The translations under genes and the position numbers were made by a program. From positions 1 to 13,015 of the forward strand of contig DAOWOP010000066.1 of the NCBI GenBank assembly GCA_030642005.1: 13,015 nt of DNA, in the 5' to 3' direction. The stretch's first letter is position 1, and every line of letters begins with the position of its first letter. Source of the stretch: Planctomycetales bacterium. GTDB taxonomy: Bacteria > Planctomycetota > Phycisphaerae > SM23-33. Below the pieces are notes generated by a model. The model was not told the origin of the DNA, made no database searches, and saw nothing but the letters and a program-made list of their open reading frames with translations. Below are positions 6,287 to 12,894 of this stretch, piece by piece.

Positions 6287-7327
6287 CTAATGCCTGACGA
6301 AACCCTTCTCGGTGATGTCCACTTCGATTTTCGCCGGCGTCGGCAGGCCGACAAGTTCGGCCGGCTGGGTCGATGCCATTGCCCAGGCGGTCTCGAACGA
6401 TACGTCGCAGTGCCGGGCGACGTTCAGAACGGCCTGGTCCATTGTCAAGGCCGAACCGACCAGGAAGGACTCGCCGGGTTTCCAGACCAGCCCGTTCGGC
6501 TCGACATTGCAGGTGATTTTTCCGATCTGATATTGTCCCGGCGGCATGCCGGCCGCCATGATAGCGTCAGTTGCCAACACGCTGCGCTGCGGCGTCTTGG
6601 CGCGGATGAAGTTCTTCAGCGTGGCGAAGGGAATATGATGCCCGTCGGCGATAAAACTGGCTGACAGGCGGTCGTCGGCCAGTTGCCGCTGGACGTAATT
6701 GTCCAGGCGGGGCAGCGTCATGTGCGTGCCGTTACCCAGGTGCGTGCACATCTTCGCCCCGGCGGCGACCGCCCGGTCGATTGTCTCGGCATCGGCGTTC
6801 AGATGCCCCAATGCGACAACAATGCCCTCGGTCGAAGCCCTGGAAATCAATTCCATCGCGCCGGGCAGTTCCGGCGCAAGCGTCAGCAGTCGAACCGTTC
6901 CTTCGGCGGCGTCCTGGAGTTCGTCCAGCAGGTTTGGAGCATCCTGCGGCGTCTTTACGTGCTCGACAGGATGCGCGCCGCGCGGGCCGTCCTCGCCGCT
7001 GATAAACGGACCTTCGATGTGAAAGCCCGCGATCATTGCCTCCAGCAACTCATCATGCTTTCGCAGTTTGACCAGATGGGCGACGCGGGCAATCATCTCC
7101 CTGGCCGGACCTGTAACAATCGTCGCCAGGACGCTTACCACGCCGCACCGCCGCATCGCCTCGAACGCGCCTTTGACCCTGTCGAGGGTAAGCCGTTCGA
7201 CGTTCGAGTCGTTGAAATCCACGCCTGCGTAACCGTTGACCTGGAGGTCCACCAGTCCAGACCCGGCGGCGGCGGTGATATTCCCGCTTTTGTCCGTTAC
7301 TATTGAAACATTATTGTCGGAATTCAT
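6287..7327 (-). CDS. nagA: N-acetylglucosamine-6-phosphate deacetylase-like amidohydrolase, second copy
   Basis: The 346-residue protein belongs to the NagA branch of the amidohydrolase superfamily, which converts GlcNAc-6-phosphate to glucosamine-6-phosphate and acetate. Landmarks: SGLVDLQVNGYAGVDFN (23-39), FHIEGPFISGEDGPRGAH (102-119) with E105, LTLAPE (148-153), VALGHLNAD (171-179) with H175, THLGN (195-199) with H196, ADGHH (227-231) and TDA (253-255) with D254. The spacing from H175 to H196 and on to H231 (21 and 35 residues) equals that of metal ligands H195, H216 and phosphate-binding H251 in the E. coli enzyme. Both ends are shorter than in E. coli NagA (382 residues), so the small beta-sandwich domain is largely missing. 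The ATG at 7327 overlaps the TGA of the upstream paralogue (ATGA) and has no clear ribosome site, which points to coupled translation. Confidence 0.87.
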   Translation of the reverse strand: MNSDNNVSIVTDKSGNITAAAGSGLVDLQVNGYAGVDFNDSNVERLTLDRVKGAFEAMRRCGVVSVLATIVTGPAREMIARVAHLVKLRKHDELLEAMIAGFHIEGPFISGEDGPRGAHPVEHVKTPQDAPNLLDELQDAAEGTVRLLTLAPELPGAMELISRASTEGIVVALGHLNADAETIDRAVAAGAKMCTHLGNGTHMTLPRLDNYVQRQLADDRLSASFIADGHHIPFATLKNFIRAKTPQRSVLATDAIMAAGMPPGQYQIGKITCNVEPNGLVWKPGESFLVGSALTMDQAVLNVARHCDVSFETAWAMASTQPAELVGLPTPAKIEVDITEKGFVRH

Positions 7328-8385
7328 TTTCGAGGTCTCGGTGTGTGGGTTGGGACGAAGCCATTGTCGGTAACGTCCACTTCAACTATCTTCGGTATCG
7401 GCAGGCCGACGAGTTCGGCTGGTTGCGTCGATGCCATTGCCCAGGCGGCCTCGAACGAGACGTCACAGTGAGCGGCGGTGTTGATGACCGCCATATCGAG
7501 CGTCAGGGCCGAACCGGCCAGGTATGGCGTTCCCTGCAAGCGGACCGCGCCGTCCGGATCGACCTTTCGGACCCGCCGGCCGCTGCCGTAGGTGAACCCC
7601 GCCGGCATGTCCGCGGCTATGATCGCATCGGTAACGAGCACGCTTCGCTGCGGGGTCTTTGCGCGGATGAAATTCTTCAGCGTCGGAAACGGGACGTGAT
7701 GCCCGTCGGCGATGAAACTCGCCGCCAGGCGGTCGTCGGCGAGTTGCCGCTGGATATAATTGTCCAGCCGGGGCAGCATTGCGCCGGCCCCGTTACCCAG
7801 GTGCGTCGTCATCTTCGCGCCGGCTTCGACCGCCCGGCTGATTGTCTCGGCATCGGCGTTGAGATGCCCCAGCGCCACGATGACACCGGCGGCATCGGCC
7901 TTGGCGATAAACTCCATCGCGCCGGGCAACTCCGGCGCGAGTGTAAAGATGCGTACCATCCCACCGCAGGCCTCCTGTAAGTCGTCCAGAAACCCGGGCG
8001 CGTCGGCAGGGTTAATGACATCCTTGACTTCGTGCGCCCCGCGCGGACCATCCTTGCCGCTGATCATAGGACCCTCGATGTGAAACCCGGCAATCATGGA
8101 ATTGAGCAACTCGTCCTGCTCACGAAGTTGGGCGATGTGGCGAGTACGGGCGATCATATCCGGGACGAGGTTGGTGGTAATCGTTGCAAGGACCGTCGCC
8201 ACGCCCCGGCGGCGCATCTTCTCGAACGCAGGCCGGAGGGCCTCGACCGTAATCTTCTCAATGGGGAGGTTGAAACTTGCTCCTCCGTAACCGTTGACCT
8301 GAAGGTCCACCAGTCCAGGCCCAGCCGCTCGGATAACCCGCCCGCCTTCATCACGCACTATCGAAATATCGCCTTTGGTATTCAT
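7324..8385 (-). CDS. nagA: N-acetylglucosamine-6-phosphate deacetylase-like amidohydrolase, first copy
   Basis: The 353-residue protein is a close paralogue of the next gene (by eye about 60% identical, highest in 100-260). Catalytic elements are intact: FHIEGPMISG (101-110) with E104, LGHLNAD (172-178) with H174, THLGN (194-198) with H195, R206 at the spacing of E. coli phosphate-binding R227, ADGHH (226-230) and VTDA (251-254) with the catalytic-type D253. The start is only 20 residues before the PGLVDLQVNG segment that in E. coli lies near residue 53, and the C-terminus lacks the usual G-x-x-AD-x-V strand, so the small beta domain is reduced. Sequence that differs from the paralogue is concentrated after residue 258 (FTYGSGRRVRKVDPDG), which might alter substrate choice. 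No Shine-Dalgarno is present. A promoter at 8394-8422 would give a leaderless mRNA. Confidence 0.87.
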   Translation of the reverse strand: MNTKGDISIVRDEGGRVIRAAGPGLVDLQVNGYGGASFNLPIEKITVEALRPAFEKMRRRGVATVLATITTNLVPDMIARTRHIAQLREQDELLNSMIAGFHIEGPMISGKDGPRGAHEVKDVINPADAPGFLDDLQEACGGMVRIFTLAPELPGAMEFIAKADAAGVIVALGHLNADAETISRAVEAGAKMTTHLGNGAGAMLPRLDNYIQRQLADDRLAASFIADGHHVPFPTLKNFIRAKTPQRSVLVTDAIIAADMPAGFTYGSGRRVRKVDPDGAVRLQGTPYLAGSALTLDMAVINTAAHCDVSFEAAWAMASTQPAELVGLPIPKIVEVDVTDNGFVPTHTPRPRK

Positions 8386-8393
8386 GTGTGAGA

Positions 8394-8422
8394 AAAGTAT
8401 TCCTGAAACGGTGATTTGTCAA
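8394..8422 (-). promoter_or_regulatory. Sigma70-like promoter for the nagA-like pair, implying a leaderless mRNA
   Basis: On the minus strand a perfect TTGACA (8422-8417) is followed after 17 bases by TACTTT (8399-8394), which keeps the T, A and final T of a -10 box. The expected transcription start is near 8387, two bases before the ATG at 8385. The 25 bases before that ATG lack a ribosome site at a usable distance (the only AGGA is 17 bases away), so promoter position and the absence of a Shine-Dalgarno agree with each other. Confidence 0.5.
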
Positions 8423-8439
8423 GACACGTCGGATATTGG

Positions 8440-8503
8440 TTGACTGGTTGATTGGTTGACTGGTTGATCAGTTGATCAGTGAATCAGTGAATCGGTTGAT
8501 CGG
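8440..8503. repeat. Degenerate tandem array, eight units of 8 bp
   Basis: Units from 8440 on are TTGACTGG, TTGATTGG, TTGACTGG, TTGATCAG, TTGATCAG, TGAATCAG, TGAATCGG and TTGATCGG, followed by TTC. Variation is graded: left units end in CTGG/TTGG, middle units in TCAG, and the fully changed TGAATCxG lies to the right. The array is in the gap between the divergent nagA-like gene and miaA. Several units are also close to a -35 box (TTGACT, TTGATC), but no -10 box at 16-18 bases is seen for the plus direction. Confidence 0.85.
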
Positions 8504-8522
8504 TTCTGCTCTTTCTGTTTTT

Positions 8523-8571
8523 CCCTACGCCCTATGCCCTATAACCTACGACCTACGACCTATGACCTATT
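8523..8571. repeat. Degenerate tandem array, seven units of 7 bp
   Basis: Units are CCCTACG, CCCTATG, CCCTATA, ACCTACG, ACCTACG, ACCTATG and ACCTATT. The first base switches from C to A between units three and four, and the last two bases vary. It begins 19 bases after the 8-bp array and ends 35 bases before the miaA start, so it would lie in or near the promoter/leader of miaA. Period 7 is not a multiple of three, and an open frame through the array (8472-8606) is not credible as protein. Confidence 0.85.
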
Positions 8572-8606
8572 GTAGTTTGCGCAGTTCGCGGCTATTAAAG
8601 GCCCTG

Positions 8607-9527
8607 ATGATACGCGTTTGTTTCATTCTGGGCTGCACCGCCGTGGGCAAAGGCGCAGCCGGGCTGGCGTTAGCCCGCCGACTGGGCGGGCAGATCGTCA
8701 GCGTCGATTCGATGAAGGTCTATCGCCGAATGGACATCGGCACCGGCAAGCCGGGGCGGGACGACCGGGCCGAGATACCGCATCACTGCATCGACATCGT
8801 CGAGCCGAGCGAATCTTTCAGTGTCGCCCGTTATCTCGAATTTGCCGACCGGGTCGTTGGCGAGATAGCCGCCGCCGGTGACGTCGTCCTGGCCATCGGC
8901 GGAACCGCCCTGTACATCAAGGCTCTGGCCGAAGGCCTGTTTGAAGGTCCGGGCGCTGATTCTGAAATTCGCGCCGAACTGAAGCGCCGCGCCGCCGCCG
9001 AAGGTTTGCCGGCCCTGCATGAAGAATTAGCCCGAATCGATCCCGAAGCCGCCGGTCGTATCCATCCCAACGACGAAAAACGCATCGTCCGCGCCCTGGA
9101 GGTCTATTCGCTGACGGGCGAGCCGATCAGCCGGCTCCAGAAGCAGTGGGATAGACCCGCGCGGCGGTACGACTGCGTCTTCATCGGCCTGCGACGTGGC
9201 AGGGAAGATACGAACCGGCGGATAAACGCCCGCGTCAAACGAATGATTGCCCATGGTCTGCGCGACGAGGTAGCGGTTCTTCTTGCCGAGCCGGCCGGAT
9301 TGTCGAACCAGGCCGCGGCGGCGCTGGGATACGCCGAGATGATCAAACACCTGGCCGGCGAATGCAGCCTCGATGAGGTCGGCGAACAAATAAAGATAAA
9401 CACACGCCAATTCGCAAAACACCAGCGAACGTGGTTCCGAAGGTTTCGGGATGTTCACTGGATTGATGTGGCGGAGGATGCAAACGCCGAGGACGTTGCA
9501 GCCGAAGCGGTCAGGCATGTAGGATAG
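8607..9527 (+). CDS. miaA: tRNA dimethylallyltransferase (tRNA A37 prenylation)
   Basis: MiaA transfers a dimethylallyl group from DMAPP to N6 of A37 in tRNAs that read codons starting with U. The 306-residue length is standard. Motifs: P-loop GCTAVGKG (9-16), VDSMKVYRRMDIGTGKP (33-49) with catalytic-type D34, IPHHCIDIVEPSESFSVARY (57-76), AIGGTALYI (96-104), HPNDEKRIVRALEVY (153-167), GYAEMI (241-246) and TRQFAKHQRTWFRRF (266-280). Two deviations stand out: GKG in place of GKT/S at the end of the P-loop, and KHQ in place of the usual KRQ. The start at 8607 follows AAAGG with a 5-base spacer and begins right at the P-loop strand. An upstream in-frame ATG at 8472 would add 45 residues made mostly of the repeat arrays and is rejected. 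It ends six bases before the next gene, which suggests an operon. Confidence 0.93.
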   Translation: MIRVCFILGCTAVGKGAAGLALARRLGGQIVSVDSMKVYRRMDIGTGKPGRDDRAEIPHHCIDIVEPSESFSVARYLEFADRVVGEIAAAGDVVLAIGGTALYIKALAEGLFEGPGADSEIRAELKRRAAAEGLPALHEELARIDPEAAGRIHPNDEKRIVRALEVYSLTGEPISRLQKQWDRPARRYDCVFIGLRRGREDTNRRINARVKRMIAHGLRDEVAVLLAEPAGLSNQAAAALGYAEMIKHLAGECSLDEVGEQIKINTRQFAKHQRTWFRRFRDVHWIDVAEDANAEDVAAEAVRHVG

Positions 9528-9533
9528 TAAGCG

Positions 9534-10217
9534 ATGGGTGTCGAGTTCACAGTTGTCAGCATAGGTGCTCTATCGAGCAATCCGTTCTGGTCCGATGGGC
9601 CGGGGGTGCGGACGGCTCACGCGACATCGACGCTGGTCCGCGACGGTGAGCGGTTAATCCTCGTTGATCCGTCGCTTCCGGCGGCGGCGCTGGAAGCGCG
9701 TCTGTTCGAGCGTACGGGTTTGAAGCCCGGCGGCATCACCGACGTATTCTGCACGACGCTCCGTCCAACGCACCGGCGGGGGATAGAGGCCTTTGAAAAC
9801 GCACGGTGGACGTGCGATGAGGCTGAACTGCTCGCGTACAGGCGGCATCTTGAGATGATGAACGAATCGGCAGACCGGCTTGACAGTGAGGTCGAGTCGG
9901 CCTTGTCCGCGGACATAAAGACGATGGGGCGGTTTGACCCCGCGCCGGAGAAGTTCACTCCTGCGGTTCATTTGTACCCGCTGCGCGGCCCGTCGGTCGG
10001 GTCGGCGGGGCTGCTGCTGGCGGGGCCTGTTCGGACAGTCGTAGTAGCCGGCGATGCAGCCCTTACAGCCGATCACGTCCTGGCCGGGCGCGTCTGGAGC
10101 GGTTCGACCGATGCCGACGCCGCCATTGAAAGCCTTACCGACCTTATCGAAATCGCCGATGTAATCGTCTGTGGACACGATAATTACATGCTCTCGCCGA
10201 CGTACTGGATGAGATGA
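9534..10217 (+). CDS. Metallo-beta-lactamase-fold protein with degenerate metal site
   Basis: The 227-residue protein follows the metallo-beta-lactamase fold order: LVRDGERLILVDPSLP (34-49), a helix, GLKPGGITDVFCTTLRPTHRRGIEAFENARW (62-92), VVVAGDAA (169-176) and VIVCGHDNY (210-218). The HxHxDH element would be at 75-80, but reads T-L-R-P-T-H, so three of four residues are replaced and only H80 remains. The middle histidine (TPGHSPG in active members) is also absent: residues 150-157 read LRGPSVGS. D173 and H215 remain. A normal di-zinc hydrolase is therefore unlikely; a single-metal enzyme or a non-catalytic role is possible. AGGA is 9 bases before the ATG at 9534, and miaA ends six bases upstream, so the two are probably co-transcribed. 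No known partner reveals its task. Confidence 0.72.
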   Translation: MGVEFTVVSIGALSSNPFWSDGPGVRTAHATSTLVRDGERLILVDPSLPAAALEARLFERTGLKPGGITDVFCTTLRPTHRRGIEAFENARWTCDEAELLAYRRHLEMMNESADRLDSEVESALSADIKTMGRFDPAPEKFTPAVHLYPLRGPSVGSAGLLLAGPVRTVVVAGDAALTADHVLAGRVWSGSTDADAAIESLTDLIEIADVIVCGHDNYMLSPTYWMR

Positions 10218-10252
10218 GTATCCGGTAGCCAGGAGTCGGTAGCCGGTAAACC
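10218..10252. repeat. Degenerate tandem array, five units of 7 bp
   Basis: Directly after the stop of the preceding gene come GTATCCG, GTAGCCA, GGAGTCG, GTAGCCG and GTAAACC, best consensus GTAGCCG. It is shorter and more diverged than the other arrays, and fills most of the 56-base gap before the HicB-like gene. Confidence 0.6.
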
Positions 10253-10273
10253 GAATGACGTTGAGACAAAGCA

Positions 10274-10498
10274 ATGCGAAAATATCTGGTTCTGATCGAG
10301 CGGGCAGCCGACGGGAAATACGGGGCGCACGTTCCGGACCTTCCCGGATGCGCCGTCTGCGGTTACGATATGCCTGACGATGCCCGTGACTCTATCGCGG
10401 TGGCAATTGACATGCACATCAAGGGTATAATCGAAGACGGCGAATCGGTCCCCAAGCCTGTAACACGGGGCGATTATGTCAAAACATCTGTCATATAG
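10274..10498 (+). CDS. HicB-like small protein without a HicA partner
   Basis: The 74-residue protein matches the N-terminal, partially degraded RNase H-like fold of HicB antitoxins: RKYLVLIERAADGKYGAHVP (2-21), DLPGCAVCG (22-30), then a helix with AIDMHIKGIIEDGESVPKP (44-62). No DNA-binding helix-turn-helix or ribbon-helix-helix follows; the protein stops soon after VPKP. HicA toxins are about 60 residues with a conserved histidine. There is no room for one in the 56-base gap before or the 21-base gap after. It may therefore be a solitary HicB domain with some other role. It lies between unrelated genes in the same direction. The ribosome site is weak (GAG about 10 bases before the ATG). Confidence 0.8.
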   Translation: MRKYLVLIERAADGKYGAHVPDLPGCAVCGYDMPDDARDSIAVAIDMHIKGIIEDGESVPKPVTRGDYVKTSVI

Positions 10499-10519
10499 GT
10501 AACGCCACGGCGGAAACAC

Positions 10520-11827
10520 ATGCTGACTATCGGGGAATTTCTCGTTGAGCAGGTCTGGCAGGTGGGCTTGCTGTGTCTGCTGCTGGCGGCGTCGGCCTAT
10601 TTTGCCGGGGCCGAAACCGCGCTGTTCAGCCTCACTCGCAGCCAATTGTACCGGCTGGGGCAGGACTCCCGCCGGAGCGCCCGCCTGGCTGCGTCGCTGA
10701 TGCACAACCCCCAAAGCGTGCTGACCACGGTCCTGCTGGGAACCAACATCGTTAATATTCTCTACTTCGTCGTCTCGACGATCCTGATTATAAATGTCCG
10801 TGCAGGAGTTCGCGGCGGCGAGTTCTGGGCGCCCGCTCTGGCGGTTGCGACGTTCGTCGCCATAGTGGTCACAGCCGAGATTATTCCCAAAACGTTGGCC
10901 CATATCTGGGCGTGGCGTCTGGCCCCTCCGTCAGCGCCGGTACTGGCGGTGCTTAACCGGGGCATCGAACCGGCCCAAAGAGTTCTCATGGCTGGGCTGA
11001 TTAATCCGCTGACCCGTCTGCTTGCGCCTTCCGGCAACCGGCGGAGTGACCTTGCCGCCGAGGAAATGAGCGCCCTGCTGAACCTCTCGCAGAAACGAGG
11101 CCTGATCAGCGACGATGAAGGCGAACTGCTCCAGGAAGTCCTGGAGTTGACCGACCTGAAGGCCAGCGGCATCATGGTTCCCCGCGTGGACATCGTTGCC
11201 TGCGACGTGAACTCGTCAGCCGGTGAACTGCTAGAACTGGTCCGCCGAAAACACATCAGTCGAGTGCCGGTATATGAAAGTGATATTGACCACATTGTCG
11301 GCGTGGTGCACGCCAAGCATCTGCTGGCCGATTCGGGCCTGACTCTGCGAAAGGCAGTCTGCCCGATCCGATTCGTGCCGGAATCGGCTCCGCTGGAGCG
11401 GTTGCTGGTGCACTTTCGGGCGACGAGGAGCCAACTGGCCGTCGTGGTCGATGAGTACGGCGGCACAGCCGGGCTGGTAACGCTGGAGGACGTCCTGGAG
11501 GAAATTGTCGGGGAGATTACCGACGATCGGGACCACCGGCCTGAACCTGTCGTCCGGCAGGTGGGGCCGGATCAGTGGCTTGTCGATGCCGACCTGCCGA
11601 TTCACGAATGGGCCGACGCCTTTCCCACCGACCTGACCGGCGCTCGCTTCAAAACCGTCGGCGGGTTCGTAGTGTCGCTGCTGGGCCGCATCCCCAGCGT
11701 CGGCGAACAGGCCGAGTATCGCAACATTACCTTCACGGTCGAGGCGATGCGCCGAAGGCGGATCGCACTGCTGCGAGTGCAATTGCGGGCGACTGTTCGC
11801 CGTCCCCAGGGGGAGGGCCGAGCATGA
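10520..11827 (+). CDS. CNNM/CorC (HlyC-TlyC) family protein with DUF21, CBS pair and CorC domain
   Basis: This 435-residue inner-membrane protein has the full architecture of the family, members of which handle Mg2+/Na+ or related ions. The DUF21 membrane domain spans about 1-170, with the typical FAGAETALFSLTR (28-40), LLGTNIVNI (72-80) and AEIIPKTLA (119-127). The CBS pair runs about 205-330 with the hallmark IMVPRVDI (218-225), SRVPVYE (247-253) and DEYGGTAGLVTLEDVLEEIV (311-330), the nucleotide-binding module. The C-terminal CorC/HlyC domain covers about 343-420. The start at 10520 has GGA at 6-7 bases. Its TGA overlaps the ATG of the following paralogue (ATGA). The old name hemolysin for this family should not be taken as function. 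Confidence 0.93.
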   Translation: MLTIGEFLVEQVWQVGLLCLLLAASAYFAGAETALFSLTRSQLYRLGQDSRRSARLAASLMHNPQSVLTTVLLGTNIVNILYFVVSTILIINVRAGVRGGEFWAPALAVATFVAIVVTAEIIPKTLAHIWAWRLAPPSAPVLAVLNRGIEPAQRVLMAGLINPLTRLLAPSGNRRSDLAAEEMSALLNLSQKRGLISDDEGELLQEVLELTDLKASGIMVPRVDIVACDVNSSAGELLELVRRKHISRVPVYESDIDHIVGVVHAKHLLADSGLTLRKAVCPIRFVPESAPLERLLVHFRATRSQLAVVVDEYGGTAGLVTLEDVLEEIVGEITDDRDHRPEPVVRQVGPDQWLVDADLPIHEWADAFPTDLTGARFKTVGGFVVSLLGRIPSVGEQAEYRNITFTVEAMRRRRIALLRVQLRATVRRPQGEGRA

Positions 11828-12828
11828 TCGCCTCAACATACATGGTCCTCATTGTCGGATGGGCGATGCTGCTGGTCGGAATGGCCCTGTCGTTCCTTTA
11901 CAGCGGGTTGGAAACCGGCTGTTACGTGGTCAACAAGATTCGCCTGGACCTTCGCGCCGATTCCGGCAACCGGTCGGCTCGCCGGCTTTTGGCCATACAT
12001 CGTCGGCCCGGAAGGGCGCTGATCGTCCTGCTGGTCGGGAACAACCTGGCGAATTACCTGGCCTCTGCCGGGATGGTGGTGATATTGACTTACCGAGGGT
12101 GTCTGCATGCCGACTGGTACTCCGTGGCGATCCTGACGCCGGTGATCTTCATCTTCTGCGAACTGCTGCCTAAGAACCTCTTTCATCGCCACGGCGAGAC
12201 GCTCGTCTATGCCTTTTCGGGCTTCCTGGAGTTTTCCCGGCGGGTATTCTCGGCTGCGGGGCTTATGGGTATGATTCGCGGGTTGATGTGGTCGGTGATG
12301 AAACTCGCCGGCCGGCGATGGGGATCGCAGGAGATGCCGCTCCTTCACAGCCGACACGTAACGGGCATCCTCGCCGAGGGCCGGGCCAGCGGTGCACTGA
12401 CGCATACGCAATCGGCCATAGCCGAACGCATCGTCAACATCTCGCGAGTCAGAATGCACGACGTGATGGTCCCGCTGGCCGGCGCTGTGCTCGTTGAAGA
12501 GTCGGCTTCGGTCGAGCAGGTGCGCGAACTGCTGCGTCTGCACGAGCATCCGCGATTCGGCGTTTATTCCGGTGAACGAAACAACATTGTCGGGGTGCTG
12601 AACGCCTATGACGTCCTGTTGGACGATGCTCCCGACGTGTCGGTGGCGGCACACATCGGACCGCCGCTGACGCTGGGCGAACACCTCGGCGTCATCGAGG
12701 CCCTTATACGGATGCAGCAGCGGCGGGAGGTGATGGGACTGGTTGTCTCGCAGGCCGGCGGGTACGTCGGACTCGTAACAATAAAGGACCTCGTCGAGGA
12801 GATCGTCGGCGAACTGGAGGAGTGGTAA
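11824..12828 (+). CDS. CNNM/CorC-like paralogue lacking the C-terminal CorC domain
   Basis: The 334-residue protein has DUF21 over about 5-165 (SFLYSGLETGCYVVNKIRL in 23-41, LVGNNLANYLAS in 70-81, CELLPKNLF in 112-120), then a CBS pair of about 195-330, with MVPLAGAVLV (215-224) and GGYVGLVTIKDLVEEIVGEL (312-331), and stops at EEW. Two changes set it apart from the gene before it: IMVPR is here VMVPL, and there is no CorC/HlyC domain. Transmembrane segments are estimated near 4-26, 66-88, 100-116 and 126-158. The start at 11824 is fixed by the ATGA overlap and GGGGGAGGG 7 bases upstream. The same frame stays open to 11575, but this part overlaps the preceding gene out of phase. The two proteins may work as a heterodimer, in which one CBS module has diverged. 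Function of the pair is inferred, not shown. Confidence 0.9.
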   Translation: MIASTYMVLIVGWAMLLVGMALSFLYSGLETGCYVVNKIRLDLRADSGNRSARRLLAIHRRPGRALIVLLVGNNLANYLASAGMVVILTYRGCLHADWYSVAILTPVIFIFCELLPKNLFHRHGETLVYAFSGFLEFSRRVFSAAGLMGMIRGLMWSVMKLAGRRWGSQEMPLLHSRHVTGILAEGRASGALTHTQSAIAERIVNISRVRMHDVMVPLAGAVLVEESASVEQVRELLRLHEHPRFGVYSGERNNIVGVLNAYDVLLDDAPDVSVAAHIGPPLTLGEHLGVIEALIRMQQRREVMGLVVSQAGGYVGLVTIKDLVEEIVGELEEW

Positions 12829-12872
12829 TCTTCCGAGCAAAGCGTCGCCTGGCCCCTCGTTTTGTCCGTACT

Positions 12873-12894
12873 GGTCCGAAGGACCCCTTTGGGG
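12873..12894 (+). terminator. Possible hairpin after the CNNM pair
   Basis: GGTCC-GAA-GGACC (12873-12885) is a perfect 5-bp stem with a 3-base loop, and CCCC-TTT-GGGG (12884-12894) can form a second, competing stem. It lies 45 bases after the stop of the last gene. There is no clean T-run after it, so an intrinsic terminator is only possible. Confidence 0.3.

Noticed and set aside
8523..8571. CRISPR array
   Set aside because: Units of 7, 8 or 10 bp without spacers and no cas genes; these are simple tandem repeats.
8570..8598. Promoter TTGTAG-17-TATTAA before miaA
   Set aside because: The -35 box matches only three of six positions, and the start would fall two bases before an ATG that has its own ribosome site, so the prediction is too weak.
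8472..8606. Upstream extension of miaA by 45 residues
   Set aside because: The extra codons translate the 8-bp and 7-bp tandem arrays, and the ATG at 8607 has AAAGG and starts exactly at the P-loop strand.
11575..11823. N-terminal extension of the second CNNM protein
   Set aside because: It is an alternative frame of the first CNNM gene. The ATG at 11824 has a strong ribosome site and begins with a membrane helix.
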